Shown here in pieces: positions 47,757 to 59,289 of a DNA stretch of 64,000 bases. The notes below the pieces were generated by a model that did not search any database, had not been told where the DNA came from, and saw nothing but the letters and a program-made list of their open reading frames with translations. Within the stretch, counting starts at the first letter, position 1, and each line of letters opens with the position of its first letter. The DNA comes from Isoperla grammatica (Eukaryota; Arthropoda; Insecta; Plecoptera; Perlodidae). The position numbers and the translations under genes are program-made. The stretch spans positions 3,050,122 through 3,114,121 of the forward strand of contig OX246743.1 in the NCBI GenBank assembly GCA_945910005.1, written 5' to 3'.

Positions 47757-50453
47757 GCATCCGATAGGCTTTAATTAAAGAGATTCAGCTATCTTATCCT
47801 TTGCTAAGCATCCGATAGGCTCTTAAGAGATTCAGCTATCTTATCCTTTGCTTAGCATCCGATAGGCCTTAAAGAGATTCAGCTATCTTATCCTTTGCTT
47901 AGCATCCGATAGGCTTTAAAGAGATTCAGCTATCTTATCCTTTGCATAGCATCCGATAGGCTTTAAAGAGATTCAGCTATCTTATCCTTTGCTAAGCATC
48001 CGATAGGCTCTTAAGAGATTCACCTATCTTATCCTTTGCTTAGCATCCGATAGGCCTTAAAGAGATTCAGCTAGCTTATCCTTTGCATAGCATCCGATAG
48101 GCTCTTAAGAGATTCAGCTATCTTATCCTTTGCTTAGCATCCGATAGGCTTTAAAGAGATTCAGCTATCTTATCCTTTGCTTAGCATCCGATAGGCTTTA
48201 AAGAGATTCAGCTGTCTTATCCTTTGCTTAGCATCCGATAGGCTTTAAAGAGATTACGCTATCTTATCCTTTGCTTAGCATCCGATAGGCTTTAAAGAGA
48301 TTCAGCTGTCTTATCCTTTGCTTAGCATCCGATAGGCTTTAAAGAGATTCAGCTATCTTATCCTGTGCTTAGCATCCGATAGGCTTTAAAGAGATTCAGC
48401 TATCTTATCCTTTGCTTAGCATCCGATAGGCTTTAAAGAGATTCAGCTGTCTTATCCTTCGCTTAGCATCCGATAGGCTTTAATGAGATTCAGCTATCTT
48501 ATCCTGTGCTTAGCATCCGATAGGCTTTAAAGAGATTCAGCTATCTTATCCTTTGCTTAGCATCCGATAGGCTTTAAAGAGATTCAGCTATCTTATCCTT
48601 TGCTTAGCATCCGATAGGCTTTAAAGAGATTCAGCTATTTAATCCTTTGCTTAGCATCCGATAGGCTTTAAAGAGATTCAGCTATCTTATCCTGTACTTA
48701 GCATCCGATAGGCTTTAAAGAGATTCAGCTATCTTATCCTTTGCTTAGCATCCGATAGGCTTTAAAGAGATTCAGCTGTCTTATCCTTTGCTTAGCATCC
48801 GATAGGCTTTAAAGAGATTCAGCTATCTTATCCTTTGCTTAGCATCCGATAGGCTTTAAAGAGATTCAGCTATCTTATCCTTTGCTTAGCATCCGATAGG
48901 CTTTAAAGAGATTCAGCTATCTTATCCTTTGCTTAGCATCCGATAGGCTTTAAAGAGATTCAGCTGTCTTATCCTTTGCTTAGCATCCGATAGGCTTTAA
49001 AGAGATTCAGCTATCTTATCCTTTGCTTAGCATCCGATAGGCTTTAAAGAGATTCAGCTATCTTATCCTTTGCTTAGCATCCGATAGGATTTAAAGAGAT
49101 TCAGCTATCTTATACTTTGCTTAGCATCCGATAGGATTTAAAGAGATTCAGCTATCTTATCCTTTGCTTAGCATCCGATAGGATTTAAAGAGATTCAGCT
49201 ATCTTATACTTTGCTTAGCATCCGATAGGATTTAAAGAGATTCAGCTATCTTATCCTTTGCTTAGCATCCGATAGGATTTAAAGAGATTCAGCTATCTTA
49301 TCCTTTGCTTAGCATCCGATAGGATTTAAAGAGATTCAGCTATCTCATACTTTGCCTAGCATCCGATAGGCTTTAAAGAGATTCAGCTATCTTATCCTTT
49401 GCTTAGCATCCAATAGGCTTTAAAGAGATTCAGCTATCGTATCCTGTACTTAGCATCCGATAGGATTTAAAGAGATTCAGCTGTCTTATCCTTTGCTTAG
49501 CATCCGATAGGATTTAAAGATATTCAGCCATCTTATCCTTTGCTTAGCATCCGATAGGCTTTAAAGAGATTCAGCTATCTTATCCTTTGCTTAGCATCCG
49601 ATAGGCTTTAAAGAGATTCAGCTATCTTATCCTTTGCTTAGCATCCGATAGGCTTTAAAGAGATTCAGCTATCTTATCCTTTGCTTAGCATCCGATAGGC
49701 TTTAAAGAGATTCAGCTGTCTTATCCTTTGCTTAGCATCCGATAGGCTTTAAAGAGATTCAGCTATCTTATCCTTTGCTTAGCATCCGATAGGATTTAAA
49801 GAGATTCAGCTATCTTATACTTTGCTTAGCATCCGATAGGATTTAAAGAGATTCAGCTATCTTATCCTTTGCTTAGCATCCGATAGGATTTAAAGAGATT
49901 CAGCTATCTTATCCTTTGCTTAGCATCCGATAGGATTTAAAGAGATTCAGCTATCTTATACTTTGCTTAGCATCCGATAGGCTTTAAAGAGATTCAGCTA
50001 TCTTATCCTTTGCTTAGCATCCAATAGGCTTTAAAGAGATTCAGCTATCGTATCCTGTACTTAGCATCCGATAGGATTTAAAGAGATTCAGCTGTCTTAT
50101 CCTTTGCTTAGCATCCGATAGGATTTAAAGATATTCAGCCATCTTATCCTTTGCTTAGCATCCGATAGGCTTTAAAGAGATTCAGCTATCTTATCCTTTG
50201 CTTAGCATCCGATAGGATTTAAAGAGATTCAGCTATCTTATACTTTGCTTAGCATCCGATAGGCTTTAATGAGATTCAGCTATCTTATCCTTTGCTTAGC
50301 ATCCAATAGGCTTTAAAGAGATTCAGCTATCGTATCCTGTACTTAGCATCCGATAGGATTTAAAGAGATTCAGCTGTCTTATCCTTTGCTTAGCATCCGA
50401 TAGGATTTAAAGATATTCAGCCATCTTATCCTTTGCTTAGCATCCGATAGGCT
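47757..50453. repeat. 47-bp satellite array, about 57 copies, with higher-order structure
   Basis: CATCCGATAG recurs every 47 bp (47903, 47950 and onward); the unit ends TTATCCTTTGCTTAG. A rare multi-unit signature (GTATCCTGTACTT, then AGATATTCAGCCATC) occurs at 49439, 50050 and 50332, offsets of 611 and 282 bases, exactly 13 and 6 units. The right half was therefore built by duplication of multi-unit blocks. Confidence 0.97.
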
Positions 50454-51203
50454 TTGGCCACCCGTATGCATCTATGCTGCCAATGTTAAATCTCTGAAAC
50501 TGATGTACCTTTTTCTCAGATACTATTCAACTTACAGGATTGAAATTTCTGCGGTAAAAAATCAAAAAGTGCTACGGAGGGAATAATACAAAACAAAATG
50601 TAAATAAAAAACTTCCGCTCTCGTCTTTGCTTGAAATCCGAGAAGTTTGAAAATACTTCCAGCTCTGTTCTTTAGCGCAAAGTCTCCGGAGACTTTGAGA
50701 GACATTGATCAAACCAACACGCATGACGTTTTGGTTCAACACTAAGTGCAAACGCATGTGACTCCGGTTCAACTCCCGGCACTGGCAATCCTGACTGATT
50801 GTTTCCCCGTCCATTAAGCGAGCGCTTTCACATTCCTCTCAAATTACTATTAGACTTCTCCGATGCTCCGTAGCTTTCTAGTTACTCTCTTGAAAAGGCA
50901 GTTTATCATAAAAGGGGCCGCTTACAAACAAAGCGTAGAAGAGAGAATCAAGAAAAACTTTGAAACCAAAATGTATTTGTAAAAATGGCACACTTCTTAA
51001 TTAACCATGGACATAAAAGTTTACCAACAACATTTTGGTCACCAGAACAATCTTGTCAATGAGTGTTGATAAAATACTTTCTTTATTGTCAACAGCTGTG
51101 AGGGTGTTAGATAGCATGTTCGTATAATTCAAAAGATATTTAATAAGGATTCAATCACTACTACAGAACATAGACAAGAGGCACAAACATTAAAGCTGTT
51201 GTA
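50454..51203. other. No gene seen; SINE B head fragment
   Basis: At 50745-50815 a GGTTCAACTCC box B is followed by CTGACTGATTGTTTCCCC, matching the SINE B head/body junction. The remainder is unique. Confidence 0.4.
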
Positions 51204-51717
51204 TCACCGTTTTCAGTTTTCTAAAATATACGTAACTAACGAAAGTTTAATTGACCTCTGGTAATACAAAAATTATTTTTTTCTTAATTTTTCAACCACC
51301 GGTACCGGGAATACTGCTACTTTCCTCCACTTTATGTTGCACTACCTAAGGTATATTTAGTTGCATTATCTTTATTGGTTTTTTGTATATCATTGTTTTA
51401 ATCTACCGGTACGGCGAGCGTATTTGTACCGGTCGATTAAAGAAAATGATAAAAACCAATAAAGATAATGCAACGAATATAGCTTAGGTTGTAGAACAAA
51501 GTACGTTTTTTAACCGCAGTAAACATTGTTGATCACAATTACTTATTTTTTACAAAACTTAGTGCAACATTAGGTGAATCAAAGTAGCAATATTGCCGGT
51601 CACAGTGGCTGAAAAATTAAGAAAAAAAATGATGTTGGTACTTTCAGAAGTCAATGTTTCAATTTCAAAGTTAAACTTTTGTATGTTACTCATATTTTAG
51701 AAAACTTAAAACGGTGA
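51204..51717. mobile_element. 514-bp fold-back element
   Basis: The ends TCACCGTTTTCAGTTTTCTA and its complement (one mismatch in 25) face inward. Inner inverted blocks include CTTAATTTTTCA/TGAAAAATTAAG, GTTGCACT/AGTGCAAC and, at the centre, TACCGGTAC/GTACCGGT. The arms are diverged and of unequal length. There is no coding frame. Confidence 0.8.
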
Positions 51718-53440
51718 CACATTCCCCTTAAGTAATCAAGCTAACAAGGAACAACAGCTAGAATTATCACGCCCCGCCATGCATTCACACTCAGTACCCG
51801 CCACGTCTTTCGATTAAAAGTTATACCGAAAGTCAACCAACTATTTCGAAACGGACGTGTGTTCGTGACAGTTGAGACCAGGTTTCTGTCAACGACCCCT
51901 GTTAAGAACAACGTCCTGGTCTTTCTCACTCCCAAGGTAAATACTAACACCGTGTTTCTTCTCACTTTCCGTAACCTGTCCGCAAACTGAAGACGGATAA
52001 ATTGTAACCTAAACAAGGTTTCAGAGAAGACATGTCTCTTAATTTTATACAACGGTGGATCTGTCAGACCCGACGAGAGCAATGTTAATGGGAATGTCAG
52101 AGATTCACCCTCAAACGAGCTTGTTTTGTTCCTCCTTTTCTTCGTCTCGAGGCAACATGTGCGACTGCGACGAACGGGCCGACCAATTACCTGTACGTTA
52201 TCCACGGCTGTTGACTCAAGGTGATTGCTTGGCCTTATTTCACTGGAGGAGAAAACTGACGCTGCCTCAAGGATCAACAACCTACGAACTACGAGGGCAC
52301 CTAATGCATTTCACAAGAAAAGTGATGCTTGATGAATGTTGTTTCGGTGAAATCGTTTGTTGTTTTGTCAAAATAAGTGGGTGATTAGTGATAACCTAGA
52401 TAGTTGTGCACTGAAAGACGGCCTAATGTAGGCTAAATAGCTGTCATGCAGTTTGATGGTTCGGTACTGAAAGACGGCATGTGGAACATATCTCAAACCT
52501 CAACAGTAGGCCTAACGCGTCTCTTCGACCTAACAAACTTTCTGAACACGCATAACTTGTTGATCTAAACGGTTAATTCAATTGCTAAACGCAACTGTTG
52601 GAGCCTCATCAAGAAATACATCTTTCTTGACTATTACAATGTAAGTCACGTAATGTCTCAAACTGCTGTCGTGACAAACTTCTCAACTTTTCAAACTTTA
52701 TATTAACAAAACATTTTGAAATAACTTGGGAACAATTTAATAGATAAATTAGGCAAAAGACGTTATAAAGCACACGGATCATCTGCCGTGCTGTTCTTAC
52801 GGTAAAATGTTAAAAAAAAAAAGGGAAGCATTAATAGGCGAGACCCTTCGAGTAAGTATTCGAACACTTGTAAGTGCCACACTACATATCTGCTCTCTGT
52901 GAAGGATACACGGGATACCAATAACGCGTGAGTTCTACATTGATCCGTTTATAAAACAATATCGAATAGGAACATCCTTCAATACAATTTCATATTGTTA
53001 AGGATTAAAGTAAACTATAGTTCACATCTCGATGCATTATCGTGTTGATTTACCTGAAATTGCGAGTGTGCGCCGTTCAGCAATACACATGTATGAAAAT
53101 GGGTGCATATTTTTTGTAATTTAAACGGTTAGTATTTAAACACGTATCCAAACATGATCAGTACCATGCTTAAAGGGGTAGTAAGACAAAAAACTAACAA
53201 AATCGCATGATTTCCCTTCCATGGCAAATAATGATATATGAGTAAAAGAGTTCCTTCCCCAAAGAGAACGAAGGAAAAAATTAACGAAATCATATATTTT
53301 GGCCTTGTAGCGAAACAGTAATTTTGTTATGTAAATTATCATGTACTTGATTATCACCCCTGATTAACAACACAGCATAAAGCAGACTGGAATAATTCAC
53401 ACTTTGTTGTGAGGTGGTTGTGAGTAAGGAACGTCTTAAA
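51718..53440. other. No gene confirmed; longest non-repetitive frame lies here
   Basis: A 179-codon minus-strand frame (51741-52280) and overlapping openings on the plus strand occupy the same DNA. No signal peptide, membrane segment or known motif is recognisable. The plus strand is also open for about 80 codons at 51755-52000. An exon or decayed coding sequence is possible, at low confidence. The rest is AT-rich and unique. Confidence 0.2.
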
Positions 53441-53730
53441 ATTAAATAAATAAATTCGTGTTTTAGTCTACCCACTCAGTCATATAACAATTTTCAGTGG
53501 GAGAAATTAATTTAAAGTGACTAAACCAACCCTGTAGGGTCCGAAAGACCATCGACGAGTGAGCGATAACCAACCAAATATGAAATATGAGAACCTTTGG
53601 CTGAACATTGCGAATACCTGAGGACAGATGCCAGAATCAACACGACTGATTTAGAACAACTTTGAATGTATTAAGTGCTTATAGTCACCGTTCACTCACT
53701 TATTCCTAAGCCTACTTGATGGAATTGACG
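53441..53730 (-). mobile_element. SINE family A copy lacking the head
   Basis: Carries AAATAAATAAATTCG tail, TCTACCCACTCAGT, ACCATCGACGAGTGAGCGAT and ATGCCAGAATCAACA, and ends near GATGGAATTGA. It is more diverged than the copies at 26513 and 30853. The tRNA head is missing. Confidence 0.82.
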
Positions 53731-54430
53731 AGTGGTGATAGGATTCGGAGATTTCATCTCATGTTTGTTGTTGTTTTTTTTAGTCAGGTAATGGGGGTGT
53801 ACATCATTTGTGAAATGCCAAGTTTGACGAAAGATCGACTGATTTTCTTGTTCTCAACTCAGCCACGGACCCACTGTATGCTACAATTTTTATTATTATT
53901 ACTGCTAATACTACCAATAATACAATAAATGATGAGAAACTGAAGATGAGAATGACAAAACAATAACTATGATCGTAATTATGCAAAAATACTCAAAGTT
54001 AATCTATATGGAACAAAAGATGTCATAAAAACAACTAAACAGTTATTTTAACGAATGCTTCCACATAGTTGCCTTGTTTTACCGCCCGTGTCGTAACAGC
54101 CGGACTGTACATGATCTACCAACTAACTACATTGGCCCCCTGAAATAGTCTCTGATTGAGAACCCTCTGTAAAACTCATTAAACCCTGCGAAAGATGAGA
54201 CCCTAAGTGTTGAACTCACCCACTTAACCCCCTTACCGTCGGTAATACTATCGCGCTGTGAAGTGGCACTTGAAGGGGATTCAGGCTACGGGGTTACGTT
54301 CTGTAAGGTGACCGGACTCAGCCGGGCTTCTCACATTGGTCGCTTTGCGGGGGTGTAACTCTATGCGATCACGACCACAGCGTTCCGTTAGTAAGCAACA
54401 TTCTCTTCCGGACGAGCTTGGTCGTCTTAT
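53731..54430. other. No gene seen
   Basis: Unique DNA, GC-richer from about 54190 toward the next array. Confidence 0.4.
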
Positions 54431-54745
54431 GGAACGCAACGCGTTGCTCCTAACGCGCAGTGTAAATATGATTGGGCGACGGCGAAGAGGGTCGGGGCCG
54501 GTTATCGTACGGAATGCAACGCGTTGCTCCTAACGCGCGGTGTAAATATGATTGGGCGACGGCGAAGAGGGTCGGGCCTGGTTGTCGTACGGAATGCAAC
54601 GCGTTGCTCCTACCGCGCGGAGGAGTAAATATGATTGGGCGACGGCGAAGAGGGTCGGGGCCGGTTGTCGTACTAATGCAACGCGTTGCTCCTAACGCGC
54701 GGAGGTGTAAATGTGATTGGGCGATGGCGAAGAGGGTCGGGGGAC
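54431..54745. repeat. 80-bp GC-rich tandem repeat, four copies
   Basis: GCAACGCGTTGC, a perfect 12-bp palindrome, occurs at 54436, 54516, 54596 and 54678. The unit also contains GATTGGGCGACGGCGAAGAG. Array GC content is well above the surroundings. Frames of about 100 codons on both strands are repeat by-products. Confidence 0.93.
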
Positions 54746-55559
54746 CGGAGGGAGAAGTTATGTACACTGGCACGATGTAGGTGGTGCTTAATTAATTTAA
54801 GGGCCCTAGGCGTAGCTCGAGACATTAATATGCACTGCCTGCACTAAGTGTGCTTTATTCTTACAACAAGTAGAGAAGCCAGAATGCTTGGGCCAGAATT
54901 ATCTCCCTCAGAAAGGGATACATTATGTCTGACTATTCCGTATGATTGTGAATGTTAGAGTCTGGGAAATTAACTGGCTAAGGAACTCAGAAGGTATTCT
55001 ACTTGTAAGGTGAGTCCTTGACCGCTAGGACACAGGTTGCGTTGCGTCAAGGTCGCACTAGAAATAATTTATTACGAACGTTTGTTTGAAGACATTATTT
55101 GTTACGAATTTTTTAGCTGAGAAAACACAAATACATGGATTTCTGGGGAAATGTTTGACAGTGTTGAATGTCGTATTTCTATGTTTGAATGTATGAGCTT
55201 ACTGCTTATATATGTTGTACATTCTTTTCTGAATACACAGAGTTAAGAGAACATTTATAATTACTTCAAATTTCGTGGGAAACAATTGTGGTAAAACCAT
55301 AACTTAGAAAATACGATTTGTTGTAAATCCGTGAAGATGTTTGTGAACACTCATGGCGGAGCTGTAATGTTTATATGTAATGTTCTTGCAGTATTAGAAG
55401 AAGTAATGTTTACGAACAAGCCGATGCTCACTATTGAAATAAGAGCTGCAATAACAAAGAATGAGAGGTAGATAACGTCCTACTAGTTCACAACAGTCTT
55501 AACTCTCTTATTCTGCAGTAAAATAATCGCTTTAATTAAACTTGCTTCCATTAAACACG
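54746..55559. other. No gene seen
   Basis: AT-rich unique DNA. Confidence 0.4.
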
Positions 55560-56031
55560 AGAACATATTATCCAGTACGCCTGCTGTCGTAGCAAGCATT
55601 CTCTGCTGCCTTCTGATTGGTTAGAACATATCCAGTACCCCTGCTGTCGTAGCAAGCATTCTGATTGGTTAGAACATATCCAGTACCCCAGCTGTCGTAG
55701 CAAGCATTCTCTGCTGCATTCTGATTGGTTAGAACATATCCAATACCCCTGCTGTCGTAGCAAGCATTCTCTGCTGCATTCTGATTGGTTAGAACATATC
55801 CAGTACCCCTGCTGTCGTAGCAAGCATTCTCTGCTGCATTCTGATTGGTTAGAACATATCCAGTACGCCTGCTGTCGTAGCAAGCATTCTCTGCTGCATT
55901 CTGATTGGTTAGAACATATCCAGTACCCCTGCTGTCGTAGCAAGCATTCTCTGCTGCATTCTGATTGGTTAGAACATATCCAGTACCCCTGCTGTCGTAG
56001 CAAGCATTCTCTGCTGCATTCTGATTGGTTC
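55560..56031. repeat. 60-bp tandem repeat, eight copies
   Basis: The unit contains GCTGTCGTAGCAAGCATTCT and CTGATTGGTTAGAACATATC. One copy (near 55630) lacks 12 bases. Units and deletion are multiples of three, so one minus-strand frame (164 codons, 20-residue period rich in Cys) stays open. Coding is not shown. Confidence 0.95.
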
Positions 56032-56293
56032 GTCATTATGGACATGACAAGTTGAAATAAGAAATGGAATTGCTTCGAATCTTATGACAACACGGGCGAA
56101 TGTTTTCCCCAGCGGTGTTATTGCAAGTTCCAACGCTTCAACACGATTGCTGTGTTGCACTGAAGCAAACAGCTTATTGCACTTGTGAATCAGTCTTTAT
56201 GAGAACAGCAGTTCCGACATACCGAAGCTTGAGTTGAGTGCAAATGTCGTTGCACTCATCAACCGCTCAACGGTGCAGACTGAAGGCAAGCCG
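56032..56293. other. No gene seen
   Basis: Unique DNA between the 60-bp array and the segmental duplication. Confidence 0.35.
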
Positions 56294-57239
56294 TAAATAC
56301 CGCCATCTTGTTGGACTGGACGTTGAGATCGACAAGAGGCGTCATGTTAGTAGTAAACGGGGGTGTAACTGGCTAAATTACCGGTATTTTATTAATTTCT
56401 TGAGAACGATTCAAGATATATTAAAATCGTTTTGTTACGCGCGATATAATTCAGTAACAATTAAATATAAAACCGAATCCTGCGTAAGATATCACTTGTT
56501 AAATGTTTTGAAAACGTTCTAAAGATAGAAATAATAAACAGTTAATTTTGCTTGATTTAAAATTGTGAGCTACCCATTGCTGTTACAATACCGACTTTAC
56601 ATTGAAAAGTGTGTTTTATGTCACAAGATATTATTAAATTATCATACAAACTCTTAAATTTATTGCTACCAACTTTTGTTCGTGGTTGGTTTGCTTTTAG
56701 TTCTAAATCTAATGAGAGAATATGCTAATATTAGCGGGTACGCTAGCAATTATCCCTGAGATTATTTTAAGAGAGTGTTTTCAGGGTGATGTGGGAGAGA
56801 GTTCTCTATGTTGGGTCTAACACGCTATCAACACCCACGTATTAGAACTCGTCTATCTACTTTGATCTCCACTTGTCTCTTCCTTCGCCCAATCACAATG
56901 ATCACTCAGTCATTCTTCAGTTATAAATTTCTGACAACTATCTCATTGGACACACTTCATAACTGACAAGCTTTTAATTCATGCGTAGGCGTAATATACT
57001 TTCTATATACTTATAGGCCTATAATATACTTATTTGAACGTTATATTGTTAAAAATTATGTAAGCACAAATTGGTATTAATAGCAATGTTTTCATACCAT
57101 AGCGCTGTCATAGCTAACATTGTCAATAAAATAACACTGCTTCTACTAGTAGTAAGTAGGATGAGGTTTTAAGTATAAATTGTCTATTTTTTATCAATTA
57201 AACATTAAAGACTTAACTTGTTACAGGGCAACCACGAAC

Positions 57240-57347
57240 AAGGAATAAGGATTCTTTACTTATGTGTTTGCCTTGATTAAATGATAAACTATCTGGGATT
57301 AATATGTACCAGTAAATGTCTAATAAATTGAATTGAATTGAATTGAA
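57240..57347 (+). mobile_element. LINE-like 3' tail with (TTGAA)n, copy 1
   Basis: ATTAATATGTACC, then CTAATAAATTGAATTGAA, resembles the 3' end of a non-LTR element ending in a pentamer repeat. It lies inside duplication copy 1. The 5' extent is unknown. Confidence 0.5.
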
Positions 57348-57689
57348 CCGTGATCACTTTGCTTCGGTCAAATTCGGTCGTAATTCGCCCACGTAGGCCT
57401 AGATGACGGGAGAAGCGGGGGGAGGGAAGTCCGCTACAGCCATGGAAAACTCTATGGAAATAAACCCTTTGTGTTGTATTGGCTTTACTTTCGGGGATAC
57501 ATGAATTGCTCGTCATATTTATTACCGATAACGTGGATCATTGATAAAACGGCTATCGGTTACAAATAAGCTAGAAGCGATATTGCTTGTATATTTGTTC
57601 AGCATGGAAAATGTTCTACCCTTATAAATAATTAATTTTTTTTCTAATTATTGAATTATGATAAAAAATACTACGCTAATGGTTATAAT

Positions 57690-57832
57690 ATTTTATTCAG
57701 TCTGTAGGGCTTACCAAAACACAGTGCGCTGATGATTTACATTTTCGATTTCTTGTTGCAATCTTGAGATATAATTTAATAATGAACATTTTCTGCGGTT
57801 TTTGACGTAGAGACTACCCTTCGCTTTAATAC
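57690..57832 (+). mobile_element. Solo arm of the 6046-6412 fold-back family
   Basis: CAGTCTGTAGGGCTTACCAA at the left and GGTTTTTGACGTAGAG at the right match the arms at 6046 and 6285. Confidence 0.75.
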
Positions 57833-58774
57833 CGCCATCTTGTTGGACTAGACGTTGAGATCGACAAGAGGAGTCATGTTAATATAGTAAACGGGGGTGA
57901 AACTGACTAAATTAACTGTATTTTATTGATTTTTTTAGAACGTTTTTTCAAGATATTAAACCCAAGTTTTGTTACGCGCATTATAATTCATTAACAATTA
58001 AATATAAAACCGAATCCTGCGTAAGATCATTTGTTAAACGATTTGAAAGTGTTCTAAAGATAGAAATAATAAACCATTAATTTTGCTTGATTTAATATTG
58101 TGAGCTACCCATTGCCGTTACAATACTGACGTAACATTAAAAAGTGTGTTTTATGTCGCAAGATATTATTAAATTATCATACAAACTCTTAAATTTATTG
58201 CTACCAAGTTTTGTTTGTGGTTGGTTTGCTTTTAGTTCTAAATCTAATGAGAGAATATGCTAATATTAGCGGGTACGCTAGCAATTATCCCTGAGATTAT
58301 TTTAAGAGAGTGTTTTCAGGGTGATGTGGGAGAGAGTTCTCTATGTTGGGTCTAACACGCTATCAACACCCACGTATTAGAACTCGTCTATCTACTTTGA
58401 TCTCCACTTGTCTCTTCCTTCGCCCAATCACAATGATCACTCAGTTATATATTTCTGACAACTATCTCATTGGACACACTTCATAACTGACTAGTTATTA
58501 ATTCATGCGTAGGCGTAATATACTTTCTATATACTTATATAATATACTTATATGAATGTTATATTGTTAAAAATTATGTCAGCACAAATTGGTATCCATA
58601 GCAATGTTTTCATATTAAGCGCTGTCAGAGCTTATATTGTCAATAAAAAAACATTGTTTCTACTAGTAGTAAGTAGGATTAGTTTTTAAGTATACATTGT
58701 CTATTTTTTTATCAATTAAATATCCATTATATATTAAAGACTAAACTTGTAACAGGGTAACCACGAACAAGGAT

Positions 58775-58880
58775 TCTTTACTTATGTGGTTGATTGGTTG
58801 CCTTGATTAAATGATTAAATACCTGGAATTAATATGTACCTGTAAATGTCTAATAAATTGAATTGAATTGAATTGAACCG
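58775..58880 (+). mobile_element. LINE-like 3' tail with (TTGAA)n, copy 2
   Basis: The equivalent of the tail at 57240, in the second duplication copy, with the same pentamer run. Confidence 0.5.
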
Positions 58881-59289
58881 TGATCACTTTGCTTCGGTCA
58901 AATTCGGTCGTAATTCGCCCACGTAGGCCTAGATGACGGGAGAAGCGGGGGGAGGGAAGTCCGCTACAGCCATGGAAACCTCTATGGAAATAAACCCTTT
59001 GTGTTGTATTGGCTCTACTTTCGGGGATACATAAATTCCTCGTCATATTTATAACCGATAACGTGGATCATTGATAAAGCGGCTATCGGTTACAAATAAG
59101 CTAGAAGCGATATTGCTTGTATATTTGTTCAGCATGGAAAATGTTCTACCCTTATCCCCGGCAGGGTTTTCAGTTAATATATATAAAAACAGCCCCACAC
59201 GCGGCAACGGAATTCAAAAATTTATATTGATATTATCACCTTCTCAATTTCCTCATACGATGGCTTCGTTTCAAGTGAGATGAGGTCCA

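Larger units (their letters stand above)
56294..59154. repeat. 1.3-kb segmental tandem duplication
   Basis: Copies at about 56294-57626 and 57828-59154 align over their length with a few percent substitution and small indels. Both begin TACCGCCATCTTGTTGGACT and end ATGTTCTACCCTTAT. The spacer between them holds a dispersed-repeat arm (57690-57832). No frame is conserved between the copies beyond about 80 codons. Confidence 0.92.

Noticed and set aside
11752..50453. CRISPR array interpretation of the 25-, 39-, 46- and 47-bp repeats
   Set aside because: Units are contiguous with no unique spacers, no cas genes are near, and the DNA is eukaryotic.
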